A DNA stretch of 64,000 nucleotides from Bacteroidota bacterium (lineage in GTDB: Bacteria > Bacteroidota > Bacteroidia > B-17B0 > Aurantibacillaceae): contig JANYEQ010000054.1 in the NCBI GenBank assembly GCA_025363015.1, positions 1-64,000 of the forward strand. Direction: 5' to 3'. Both the position numbers and the translations under genes were made by a program. Every line of letters starts with the position of its first letter. Within the stretch, counting starts at the first letter, position 1. The notes beneath the pieces were generated by a model, which saw only the letters and a program-made list of their open reading frames with translations, did not search any database and was not told the origin of the DNA. This document shows positions 11,525 through 20,900 of this stretch, one piece after another.

Positions 11525-12943
11525 TTATGCTGATTTAATATTATTAAACTTTTCGGCTTGTAAAATGGCTTTTTGTAAGGCCGATACTTTATGATTAATT
11601 TCTTGTAATTCTTTTTCTTCATCCGACGAAATAACAATACCTGCCCCCGCTTGGTAATGTAGCGTATTATCTTTACTTAAAAATGTACGAATCATAATGG
11701 CGTGGTTTAATTGATTATCGTGACTAATTAAACCGATGCAACCTCCGTAAAATTCGCGAGCTACAGGTTCGTAAGTATCAATTAATTGTAAGGCTTTGTA
11801 TTTTGGTGCGCCCGATAATGTGCCTGCTGGAAAAGTGCCAAACAATAATTCAAATGGATGAAACTGCTGTTTTACCTTACCAACTACCTTGCTTACTAAA
11901 TGTATAACATGCGAATAAAACTGTGTTTGTTTTAAAAATTTAACATTAACAGTATTGCAATACTTACTTAAGTCGTTTCGTGCCAAATCAACCAACATAT
12001 TATGCTCGGCATTTTCTTTAGGGTCGTTGAGTAACTCTTTTGCTTTTTCTAAATCGTAATCATCGTTACCTGTGCGCTTGTATGTACCAGCAATAGGGTG
12101 TATTTCGGCTTCTTGTTTGCTAATTACTAATTGTGCTTCGGGCGATGAGCCAAATAATTTAAAATTACCTAAATCAAAATAAAATAAATAGGGCGATGGA
12201 TTAATATTTTTTAAAGCACGATATACGTTAAAATCATCGCCCGTAAATGTTTGTGAAAACCTACGCGACAATACCAATTGAAACACATCGCCATTTTGGC
12301 AATGCCCCTTAGCCTTTTTTACCATGGTTCGGTAATCATCATCTATTAAAGAACTTGTTGTTTGGCTTGTTGTATTAAAATTAAATTGGCAATGAAAGAG
12401 GCATTGTATCTGCTCTTCAACGGTTAATAATTGTTGTTTTGTTTCTTCTTCAGAAATATGATGGCTAATAACCGTTAAGGTATTGGTAGTATGATGAAAC
12501 ACTAAAATAATACCATACACACTATATAATAAATCAGGAATATCAACAGCTTTAGCGCCTTTACTAAGACTAATATCTTCGGCGTAATTAATACAATCGT
12601 AACCCATATAACCAAATATACCTGCGTAACAAAATGGTAAATTTTGTGTATCAAATATAAATTGTTCTTTAAATGCAATTAATTTTTTTAAAATATTTTC
12701 CGAATCGTTAGTAATGGTTTCTTTAATAATGGTACCATTTATTTTTGTTTTAAATACAGATTGATGTAGCGATACCGTTGCTAATGGATTTAAGCAGATG
12801 TACGAATAATGGCCATCTTTACTGTTGTAATCCGAACTTTCTAACAACAAGGGATTTTGATATAAATCTCTTAATGCCAAATATAAGGCCACTGGTGTTT
12901 TAGTATCGGCTAATAGCTGTGTTGTATGTGTGTATAATTTCAT
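11525..12943 (-). CDS. trpE: Anthranilate synthase component I
   Basis: QLVLSRRFSQ, SSPEAQLVISK, HPIAGTYKRT, GTFPAGTLSGAPK, GAGIV motifs. Confidence 0.97.
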   Translation of the reverse strand: MKLYTHTTQLLADTKTPVALYLALRDLYQNPLLLESSDYNSKDGHYSYICLNPLATVSLHQSVFKTKINGTIIKETITNDSENILKKLIAFKEQFIFDTQNLPFCYAGIFGYMGYDCINYAEDISLSKGAKAVDIPDLLYSVYGIILVFHHTTNTLTVISHHISEEETKQQLLTVEEQIQCLFHCQFNFNTTSQTTSSLIDDDYRTMVKKAKGHCQNGDVFQLVLSRRFSQTFTGDDFNVYRALKNINPSPYLFYFDLGNFKLFGSSPEAQLVISKQEAEIHPIAGTYKRTGNDDYDLEKAKELLNDPKENAEHNMLVDLARNDLSKYCNTVNVKFLKQTQFYSHVIHLVSKVVGKVKQQFHPFELLFGTFPAGTLSGAPKYKALQLIDTYEPVAREFYGGCIGLISHDNQLNHAIMIRTFLSKDNTLHYQAGAGIVISSDEEKELQEINHKVSALQKAILQAEKFNNIKSA

Positions 12944-12956
12944 AAAAAAATTTATT

Positions 12957-12992
12957 AAAAAAAAAGCCCGCTGTTTTGTGAACAGCGGGCTT
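12957..12992 (-). terminator. trp attenuator Rho-independent terminator (minus strand)
   Basis: Perfect 12-bp stem AAGCCCGCTGTT/AACAGCGGGCTT, 5-nt loop, followed on minus strand by a 9-nt T tract, just upstream of the trpE ATG. Confidence 0.95.
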
Positions 12993-13020
12993 GGGATATG
13001 CCTTTATAAGAATATAAATC

Positions 13021-13083
13021 TTAGCTACTCACAACAGTTGTTGAAAGCCACCACCAAAATTTATTTACTACTTGAGTTTTCAT
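13021..13083 (-). CDS. trpL: trp operon leader peptide MKTQVVNKFWWWLSTTVVSS (20 aa; three consecutive Trp codons)
   Basis: Read codon by codon on the minus strand: ATG AAA ACT CAA GTA GTA AAT AAA TTT TGG TGG TGG CTT TCA ACA ACT GTT GTG AGT AGC TAA; lies between promoter and attenuator terminator of trpE; below the size cut-off of the ORF track. Confidence 0.93.
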   Translation of the reverse strand: MKTQVVNKFWWWLSTTVVSS

Positions 13084-13092
13084 TTAATGCTA

Positions 13093-13123
13093 CAAATATA
13101 AAAAGTATTTTTTAGTATGCAAA
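13093..13123 (-). promoter_or_regulatory. Putative trp operon promoter (Bacteroidota sigma-ABfr type: TTTG-N19-TATATTTG)
   Basis: Minus strand TTTG (13123-13120), 19-nt spacer, TATATTTG (13100-13093) matching TAnnTTTG; leader ATG begins 9 nt downstream. Confidence 0.8.
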
Positions 13124-13208
13124 TTATATTTTAAAAAAAATATTTGTTCATATTTTGTTAAAGTAATAAAAAAGCATACCGCTATATTTAGTTTTTTAAA
13201 TATAACGT

Positions 13209-14258
13209 ATGATTGATTTTAGTAGAGCGCAATTAACTCATTTTGCAATTAATTTTGTTGGTAATAAAGGTTTAGGTGAAGAACTTACCCTTAGCCAAAA
13301 TCTTATAGAATTTAAAGATGACTTTGTAAAAGAAACCTTATTGCGTTATTTTTTACAACCCTTTAAAACCGATATTTATCATCAATTTAAAGGCAAAGTA
13401 GATATTAGCCTTGCCAGTGTTGCCAATGCTGCCGAAGATTTATTTAAAAGTCAAAGCCAATTTATAAATCACTCACAACAATTGGCACAACATTTATACA
13501 ACCAAAGCAATCACCCAAAAATTAAAGGGGGCGAATTTTATGTCTGTTATTTTAAAGATGCCGTGGTTGATGGAGAATTATGTGATGCCATTGGTTTATT
13601 TAAAACCGAAAATAGAGAAACATTTTTAAAAGTGTTTCAGCATGTAGATACTTTTGATGTAGATTGTGATAACGGTATAAATATTAATAAGTTAGATAAA
13701 GGCTGCCTAATATTTAATACCGATAAAAAAACTAATTACAAGTTAAGCATTATTGATACCAATAATAAAATTGCTGAATGTGCTTTGTATTGGGAAGAAG
13801 ATTTTTTAAACGCAACCATTAAACCAAACGGTTATTATTTTACTAAAAACTTTATAGATGCGTCGCGGGGTTTTTGCGAAGAAATTTTAACAGAAACAAA
13901 TAACGTTGCTAAGCCCGACCAAATGATGATGCTAAACAAAAGTACCTCTTACTTTAAAGATAAAGAAAAAGTAAACGTGGCCGATTTTGAAAAAGATGTA
14001 TTAGTGGAACCCGATTTAATTACTGCCTTTAAAGAGTATAGAAACGATTTTAATAAGCGATTAGATTTAACCGCCGTTGAAGAATTTGATGTAAGTCAAA
14101 CAGCCGTTAAAAAAAACAATAAGTATATGAAAAGTGTAGTTAAACTAGATAAAAATTTTCATTTATACATTCACAGTAGGCACGATTATGTAGAGCGAGG
14201 TTATGATGATGAAAAAGGACTTAAATACTATAAACTATTTTACGTAAACGAAGTTTAG
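13209..14258 (+). CDS. Nucleoid-associated protein, NdpA/37-kDa family
   Basis: Resembles the NA37 family in Bacteroidota (AQLTHFAINFVGNK...FYVCYFKDAVVDGELCDAIGLFK). Confidence 0.75.
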   Translation: MIDFSRAQLTHFAINFVGNKGLGEELTLSQNLIEFKDDFVKETLLRYFLQPFKTDIYHQFKGKVDISLASVANAAEDLFKSQSQFINHSQQLAQHLYNQSNHPKIKGGEFYVCYFKDAVVDGELCDAIGLFKTENRETFLKVFQHVDTFDVDCDNGININKLDKGCLIFNTDKKTNYKLSIIDTNNKIAECALYWEEDFLNATIKPNGYYFTKNFIDASRGFCEEILTETNNVAKPDQMMMLNKSTSYFKDKEKVNVADFEKDVLVEPDLITAFKEYRNDFNKRLDLTAVEEFDVSQTAVKKNNKYMKSVVKLDKNFHLYIHSRHDYVERGYDDEKGLKYYKLFYVNEV

Positions 14259-14267
14259 TTTTTTTTA

Positions 14268-15329
14268 ATGCAAAATACAACCAAAATAGTAAGCACCATT
14301 TTTAAGCTAGGTATTGTAAATGCTTTATTGTGTTTGTTATGTTTTTTGTTAATTTATAGAATTGGTAACTTACAAGTAGATGTTTCGTTTTTAATACTAT
14401 CGGTTTTTATTTGTTTTATTGTAAGTTTTATTGTGCTGTATTATTTTTATTACGTGCAGTTGGCAAACCGTATAAATTTATTAACCGAAAAAATTCGTCA
14501 ACGTTTTTTAACAAAAGAAATTCCGCAAAAACAAAACCAGTTAGAAGAGCCTGATAGCCTTATTTTATTAGAAAATAAAGTAGATTATTTAATTGAATTA
14601 CGCCAAAAAGAATTGAAACATTTTGATAATTTAGATAGTTACCGTAAAGAGTATTTAGGTAATGTGTCGCACGAACTTAAAACCCCCGTATTTAATATAC
14701 AAGGCTATGTTGATACACTTTTAAACGGAGGCTTGGAAGATGAAACCATTAATATGGATTACCTAAAACGTGCCGAAAAAAGTATAGATAGATTAATACA
14801 TATAATTGACGATCTTGAAACCATTACTCAGCTTGAAAGTGGCGAATTACATTTAGATATAGATACCTTTGATATTGCAACTCTTTGTAAAGATATATAC
14901 GCCGCACTAGAATTAAATGCTGCCAAGCGAAATATAAAATTAGAATTATCGAAAAAATACGATAAACCCGTTTACGTTAAAGCTGATAAATTTAGAATAC
15001 GCCAAGTACTGGTAAACCTAATTACCAATAGCATAAAATATGGTAACGATAATGGCACTACCAACATTGCCTTAAACTATTTAAATAACGATGTTGTAAT
15101 TGAAATAAGCGATAATGGCGATGGTATTGAACCCCAACACCTACCCCGATTATTTGAACGCTTTTACCGTATTGATAAAGGGCGCAGCCGCGAACAAGGT
15201 GGCACAGGTTTGGGCTTAGCCATTGTAAAACATATAATTGATGCGCATCAAAAATCAATTAAAGTGCAAAGCCAACCTAAAAAAGGTACTACCTTTACCT
15301 TTTCGCTTAATGCCAGCGAAGAAGGGTAG
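14268..15329 (+). CDS. Sensor histidine kinase (two TM, HisKA + HATPase_c), orphan
   Basis: GNVSHELKTP H-box, NLITNSIKYG N-box, GDGIEPQHLPRLFERFYRIDKGRSREQGGTGLGLAIVKHI. Confidence 0.94.
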   Translation: MQNTTKIVSTIFKLGIVNALLCLLCFLLIYRIGNLQVDVSFLILSVFICFIVSFIVLYYFYYVQLANRINLLTEKIRQRFLTKEIPQKQNQLEEPDSLILLENKVDYLIELRQKELKHFDNLDSYRKEYLGNVSHELKTPVFNIQGYVDTLLNGGLEDETINMDYLKRAEKSIDRLIHIIDDLETITQLESGELHLDIDTFDIATLCKDIYAALELNAAKRNIKLELSKKYDKPVYVKADKFRIRQVLVNLITNSIKYGNDNGTTNIALNYLNNDVVIEISDNGDGIEPQHLPRLFERFYRIDKGRSREQGGTGLGLAIVKHIIDAHQKSIKVQSQPKKGTTFTFSLNASEEG

Positions 15330-15372
15330 ATATTAATTTATTTTTTGTTTCTAATTTTATTACTTTTAAACC

Positions 15373-16332
15373 GTGATAAATATTGGTACAAACATAAACA
15401 CAGCAGCAAATTTTTTAAAGCAAAATAAATTAGTAGCCATACCTACCGAAACTGTATATGGTTTGGCGGCTAATGCTTTAAACGAAAATGCTGTTCTATC
15501 AATATTTAACGTAAAACAACGTCCATTTTTCGATCCATTAATTATTCATTTACCCAATATTGAGCAAATTAATAAGTACGCCGTTTTAAGCGATAAGCGT
15601 TTATTACAATTAGCTACTGCGTTTTGGCCAGGACCTTTAACCTTGTTACTTCCTAAAAAAAAAAATATTCCCAATATTGTCACTTCGGGTTTAAGCCAAG
15701 TAGCCGTGCGTATTCCAAACCACAGCTTAAGCTTACAATTATTAAATTTACTTAACTTTCCCTTAGCAGCTCCAAGCGCAAACCCTTTTGGGTATGTTAG
15801 CCCCACTAATGCACAACATGTTAACAAACAATTGGGTGACAAAATAGATTATATTTTAGATGGTGGTAATTGTAGTATTGGTTTAGAATCTACTATTGTG
15901 GGTATTGAAAATGATATGGTATGTATTTACCGATTGGGAGGGTTAGCTATTGAAGATATAGAAAAACAAATTGGTAAAGTAGGGTTACGAATAAATAATT
16001 CCAGCAACCCCAATGCACCAGGGCAATTAAAAAGCCATTACGCACCCAAAAAACCTTTTTATTTAGGAAATATAACAAAACTTATTACACAACATCACAC
16101 AAAAAAAATAGGTATTATGTGTTTTGGAGACGAGCCCATTAAAACAGAAAATACAATTATCTATAACCTTAGTAAAACAAAAAATATAGATGAAGCCGCT
16201 TTAAATTTATTTAAATTTTTGCGTCAAGCCGATGAAGATGTTATTGATATTTTATTAGCAGAACTACTCCCTAACCAAGGTTTGGGTATGGCTATTAATG
16301 ATAGATTGAAACGAGCGGCAAGTAATGATTAA
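15373..16332 (+). CDS. L-threonylcarbamoyladenylate synthase (Sua5/TsaC); GTG start
   Basis: KLVAIPTETVYGLAANAL, WPGPLTLLL, LAAPSANPFGYVSPT motifs, plus Sua5 C-terminal extension (APGQLKSHYAP). Confidence 0.93.
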   Translation: MINIGTNINTAANFLKQNKLVAIPTETVYGLAANALNENAVLSIFNVKQRPFFDPLIIHLPNIEQINKYAVLSDKRLLQLATAFWPGPLTLLLPKKKNIPNIVTSGLSQVAVRIPNHSLSLQLLNLLNFPLAAPSANPFGYVSPTNAQHVNKQLGDKIDYILDGGNCSIGLESTIVGIENDMVCIYRLGGLAIEDIEKQIGKVGLRINNSSNPNAPGQLKSHYAPKKPFYLGNITKLITQHHTKKIGIMCFGDEPIKTENTIIYNLSKTKNIDEAALNLFKFLRQADEDVIDILLAELLPNQGLGMAINDRLKRAASND

Positions 16333-16339
16333 AAAAACA

Positions 16340-17899
16340 TTATTTATCTAACTTAAACTCTAAATCTTTAGGTGTTTTTTCAAAGGCAGTGGGGTCAATG
16401 TCCAATACCAATGTTTTAAAGCCCTCACACTCTACTATTGCTTTGTAAGATTTTAAAGGGTTCATTACTAAAATAAATTTACCAGTTTTAGGGTTAGAGT
16501 AATATGTACCATTTACTTGGTTACTTTCATTATCTAATAATGTAATTTTTACTTTACCTAACTCACTACCTTTTGTTGCGGTCCCACTTTTTACTTTTAA
16601 ATCGTTATCGCCAAAGCGTGTATCTACTTCGTAAATGTCAATATTACCATAAGTATCCTCCTTGTTTGAGGAATAATAGCCTCTTTGACCGTCAACACTT
16701 AATACAAAAAATATATCATTACCTACATTATTTATTGGGTATCCTAAATTTTCGGCTTTACTAAATTGGTTTGTTTCTTTATCTAATACGCTTTTAAATA
16801 CATCGTAATCACCCATCGTATTATGGCCTTTACTACTAAAATAAAGGCTAACGCCATCGGGGTGCAAATAAGGGGCATCGTCGTCATAAGCCGTATTTAT
16901 ACTTTGCCCTAAATTATACGGCATTGCCCAACGCCCATTTGGTAGGCGTTTTAATCGATATATATCTTTTCCACCATAACCTCCAGGGCGGTTACTACTA
17001 AAATAAATTTCGCTTGTATCGTTACTAAAACAAGCACTAGTTTCTATAAATTGTGAATTAACTTCTTTACTCATTTTTACTAATGGTTCCCATTTATTAT
17101 CGTTACCAATTTTCGTGATGTACAAATCTCCTGTAGCGCCATCGGCACTGGTTCTAAAAACAATCATACGTTGCCCATCTGGGCTAACAGCCACACAAGC
17201 GTCATTTGTTTCGCTATTAATTGGGGCACCTATATTTTCGGCTTTTTTCCATTTACCATTTTCTTTTATTGAAATATAAACGTCTTCTAAATAATTACCA
17301 TATACATCTTTTTTGTTATTAGAACTCCCGGTGCGGCGAGAGGTAAAATACATAGTACTTTCGTCAGGACTTACTACTGGAACAAAATCGGCAAAAGCTG
17401 AATTTATTTCAGGTCCCATATTTTTTATTATTGATCGATGTGGCTTATTAACAAGCTCTACACCACTTTTACAAACGTTTATAAAGTAATTTGTTTCGTC
17501 AAGTCCAATTAATCTTTTCCTAGGATTTTCTTTGTTATAAACTTCCAGTAGTGTAATGGCTTCGTCAAATAATTTTTGTTGATGTTTTATTTTTGCTAAA
17601 TAATATTTTGCATCTATTAACGTTGATGACATTAAATTTGTATTTAAAAACGCAACACTGTCGCTTGAGTAATTTAATTTAACGCTACATATACAGGCAT
17701 TTATACCCGCCAATTCGTTTTTTTCATCTATCGCTAAAACTTCTTTATATAAATTCCAGGCTTTATAATAATCTTCGTTATCAAAATATAATTGTGCTTC
17801 TTTTACAATTACTTTTGCTGTTTTTTTAGTTTGCGCTAAACCAAAAAAACTTGAAATAATTAATAAAAATAAAAAGCTTGTATTTTTTTTAGTAAACAT
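16340..17899 (-). CDS. TPR + WD40-like (PD40) beta-propeller protein, exported
   Basis: Signal peptide, TPR-like N-term, repeated 'PDESTMYFTSRR', 'NDTSEIYFSSNRPGGYGGKDIY', 'DGVSLYFSSKGH' motifs, C-term CarboxypepD-like region; no OmpA domain. Confidence 0.8.
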   Translation of the reverse strand: MFTKKNTSFLFLLIISSFFGLAQTKKTAKVIVKEAQLYFDNEDYYKAWNLYKEVLAIDEKNELAGINACICSVKLNYSSDSVAFLNTNLMSSTLIDAKYYLAKIKHQQKLFDEAITLLEVYNKENPRKRLIGLDETNYFINVCKSGVELVNKPHRSIIKNMGPEINSAFADFVPVVSPDESTMYFTSRRTGSSNNKKDVYGNYLEDVYISIKENGKWKKAENIGAPINSETNDACVAVSPDGQRMIVFRTSADGATGDLYITKIGNDNKWEPLVKMSKEVNSQFIETSACFSNDTSEIYFSSNRPGGYGGKDIYRLKRLPNGRWAMPYNLGQSINTAYDDDAPYLHPDGVSLYFSSKGHNTMGDYDVFKSVLDKETNQFSKAENLGYPINNVGNDIFFVLSVDGQRGYYSSNKEDTYGNIDIYEVDTRFGDNDLKVKSGTATKGSELGKVKITLLDNESNQVNGTYYSNPKTGKFILVMNPLKSYKAIVECEGFKTLVLDIDPTAFEKTPKDLEFKLDK

Positions 17900-17903
17900 A
17901 AAT

Positions 17904-20900
17904 TTAACGCATTAATAAAACATCTCCTGCTTTATTATACGATTTTCCGTCAATAAATGTAGCTGTAATTTTCCAAACATACACATCTTGTGTACACAAT
18001 TTCCCTTTATAATAGCCATCCCAGCCTTCATCAGGGTTTTTAGTCTCAAAAAGCAATTCGCCCCAACGCGAAAAAATACTCATTAAATATTTATTAGTAC
18101 CTCGTATTTGAGGATGAAAAATATCGTTACTTAAATCTGTTTTACCATATATGCTTCCGCCCGAACCATTAACATTTGGCGTAAAAGCATTTGGTACCTG
18201 TACAAATGTTTCTTCTACCGCTATAATTTTTTCGGGCAATGCAAAAGTATCTTTACAGCCATGTATGCTTGTACAAATTAATGTTATTTGGTATTCGCCC
18301 GCAACGGTATATATATGCTCAGGTGAGTAAGTTGTAGATGTACCACCATCGCCAAACTTCCAATTATATTGCACAGCACCGCTTGAAAGATTTGTACATT
18401 GAGTAGGTTGGTTAGGCACAAACACTGTTAATGGATTTGCTTGAAATACTGCAATGGGTTTTGGAAATACTTTTATTTTATAAGTGGGTGTATCGGCACA
18501 ACCATAAATATTTTTTGCAATTAATTGTACTGTAAACGATTTATTACTTGGTGTAATATTTATATATGTATTACTTACGCTACCCGTGCTAGCAGTATTA
18601 CCATCGCCAAAATTCCATTGATAGCTTTGCGCACCCCCAATGGGTGGAAAATAAACCTTTAAAGGTGTACAGCCACTATCAGGCATAGCGGAAATAAAAA
18701 AATGTGCTTTTGGATGTACAATTAAAGGCACTCTTAAAGTATCTTTACAATTACTATTATTAGTAGCAACTAAAGTAACGGTAAAGGTTTGATTGCTAAA
18801 ACCATTATTAATATATTGTTGAGTAGGTGTTGTTTGAGTTGATATAAAAGAGTTTCCAAAATTCCATAAGTAAGATGCAGCGCCTAACGAACCGTTAGTG
18901 AATGTAATTACTTTTGGCGAACATGCAGGTGTATCCAATCCAAAAATAGCTTTGGGCCGAGGCAATAAAGTAATTGATTTTATAATTGAATCGAAACAAT
19001 TATTAGCTGTTCCCACTACTAATTTTACATTAAACGTAGTTCCTGCACTTCCAGTAGCGTTTGTAAATGTTGTACTTGGATTAATTAAGGTAGATGTTTG
19101 CCCATTATTAAATACCCAATTATTAATGGTATTTAATGTGCTTGTATTTGTAAAATTTACTACAAGCGGCGAGCATCCTGAATTAGGAGTTGAACTAAAA
19201 TTAGCAATAGGTTTTGCAAAAATTAGTGGGTAACCAAAGGTGGTATCTTTACAACCAAAAGCATTTGTGGCCATTAAGGTTACCGTGTAGGTTTGATTTG
19301 TAATAGTAGTATTAGTGAAAACGTGGGTTGGATTACTTGCATTAGAAATAGGAGAACCATCACCATAATTCCAAGTATAAGTTACTGCTCCTAGTACAGG
19401 CGGGAAATTAATAGACAAAGGACTACAGCCTTGAGCGGGAATCATTGTAAATGAAAAGAAAGGTTGTGGAAAAATTTGAATGGTGTTTTTTATAGAATCA
19501 ATACAACCGTTGGCATTACTGGCAAATAACGTAATCGTATGGGTTAATAAAGTTAACGAGTTATTAGTGTATGTGTGGCTTGGGTTAATAGTGTTAGAGG
19601 TATTACCATCTCCCAAAGCCCATGTATAGCTGTTTGCCCCTATGGATGTATTAGTAAAAGTTTTTGGTAATGGAGAACAACCACTATTAAAATTACCTGT
19701 AAATGAGGCCACTGGCGAAGGATAAACAGATATAGCTTTTTTAATAGTATCGCTACAACCATTGCCTGTACTGGCAATTAAGCTTACGGTATAATTTAAA
19801 TTTAAACCTGTGGTATTGGTATATGTAAATACTGGGTTTGTAATATTACTAGTATTTGTGGGCGATATACCAAAATTCCATAAATAATTGGTGCCACTTA
19901 CACTAGTGTTTGTAAAGCTTGCTGTAAATGGTGGACAGCCTACAGTGGGAGTAAATACAAAATTAGCAGTTGGTTTTACATTTGCAATTACTATTTGTTT
20001 TATTGAATCAGTACAAAAGGCCGTAGCCACAATTAAACCAACAGTATAACTAGCAGGTGCAGAATAAGTATGCACCGAATTTTGCGAATTAGAGTTTGAC
20101 GAGGCATCACCAAACGTCCATGTATAATTAGTAATGGCATTAGTGCCCGTAACGATAGATGTATTTGTAAAATTAGTAATAGAACCTACACAAGTTGATG
20201 TGGGAGAAAAATTTGCAATAGGGTTTGGATATACTTTAATGGTTGTAGTTTTTGTATTTACACAACTATTAATACTAGTAACCGTTAGCGAAATTGTATA
20301 TGTGCCAGGTGCTCCGTAATTTTGGTTAGGTGGGGCTTGTAGTGTGCTTGTATTTAAGTTTCCAAAATTCCAATTCCAGGCAACAGCGCCAATTGATGAT
20401 TCGTTAAAAATTACATTATTTAACACATTACAACCCGTGGAGGGGTTATTTGTGAAATTAGCTGTTGGTGATGGTAAAATAGTGACGACGACTTGTGCGG
20501 TACTTGTACAGGCAGAACCTGCACCAGGTATATATGCTGCGACTTGAACCGTATAGGTGCCTGCTGATGGAAATGTATTTGTTTTAGGACCATTACCTAT
20601 ATTTACAAAACCACCACCAGTACCAAAATTCCATAAATAAAAATACCCAGACGCACTACTATTAGTAAATGTTAATGGTACGTTTTGGCACAAGGGTCCA
20701 GGTGGAGCTATCACTCCTGCAACAGGTGGATTTACAATAATTACTGTAATTATAGATGTATCAACACCACATAAATTACTATCTCTTAACTGAACTGTAT
20801 AACTACCAACAGATGGATAAGCAATAGAATGGGGTGTTGTAGGTGGCCAAGGCTTCCAATTAAAAATAGAGTCGTGCCCTAAGCCCCAATAATTACCAAA

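Noticed and set aside
12930-13115. 61-aa plus-strand ORF over the trp leader
   Set aside because: Passes through the terminator and antisense to the WWW leader peptide; the minus-strand regulatory reading explains the region.
14268-15329. Two-component system with partner regulator
   Set aside because: Only the histidine kinase is present; neither neighbour is a response regulator, so no pair is claimed.
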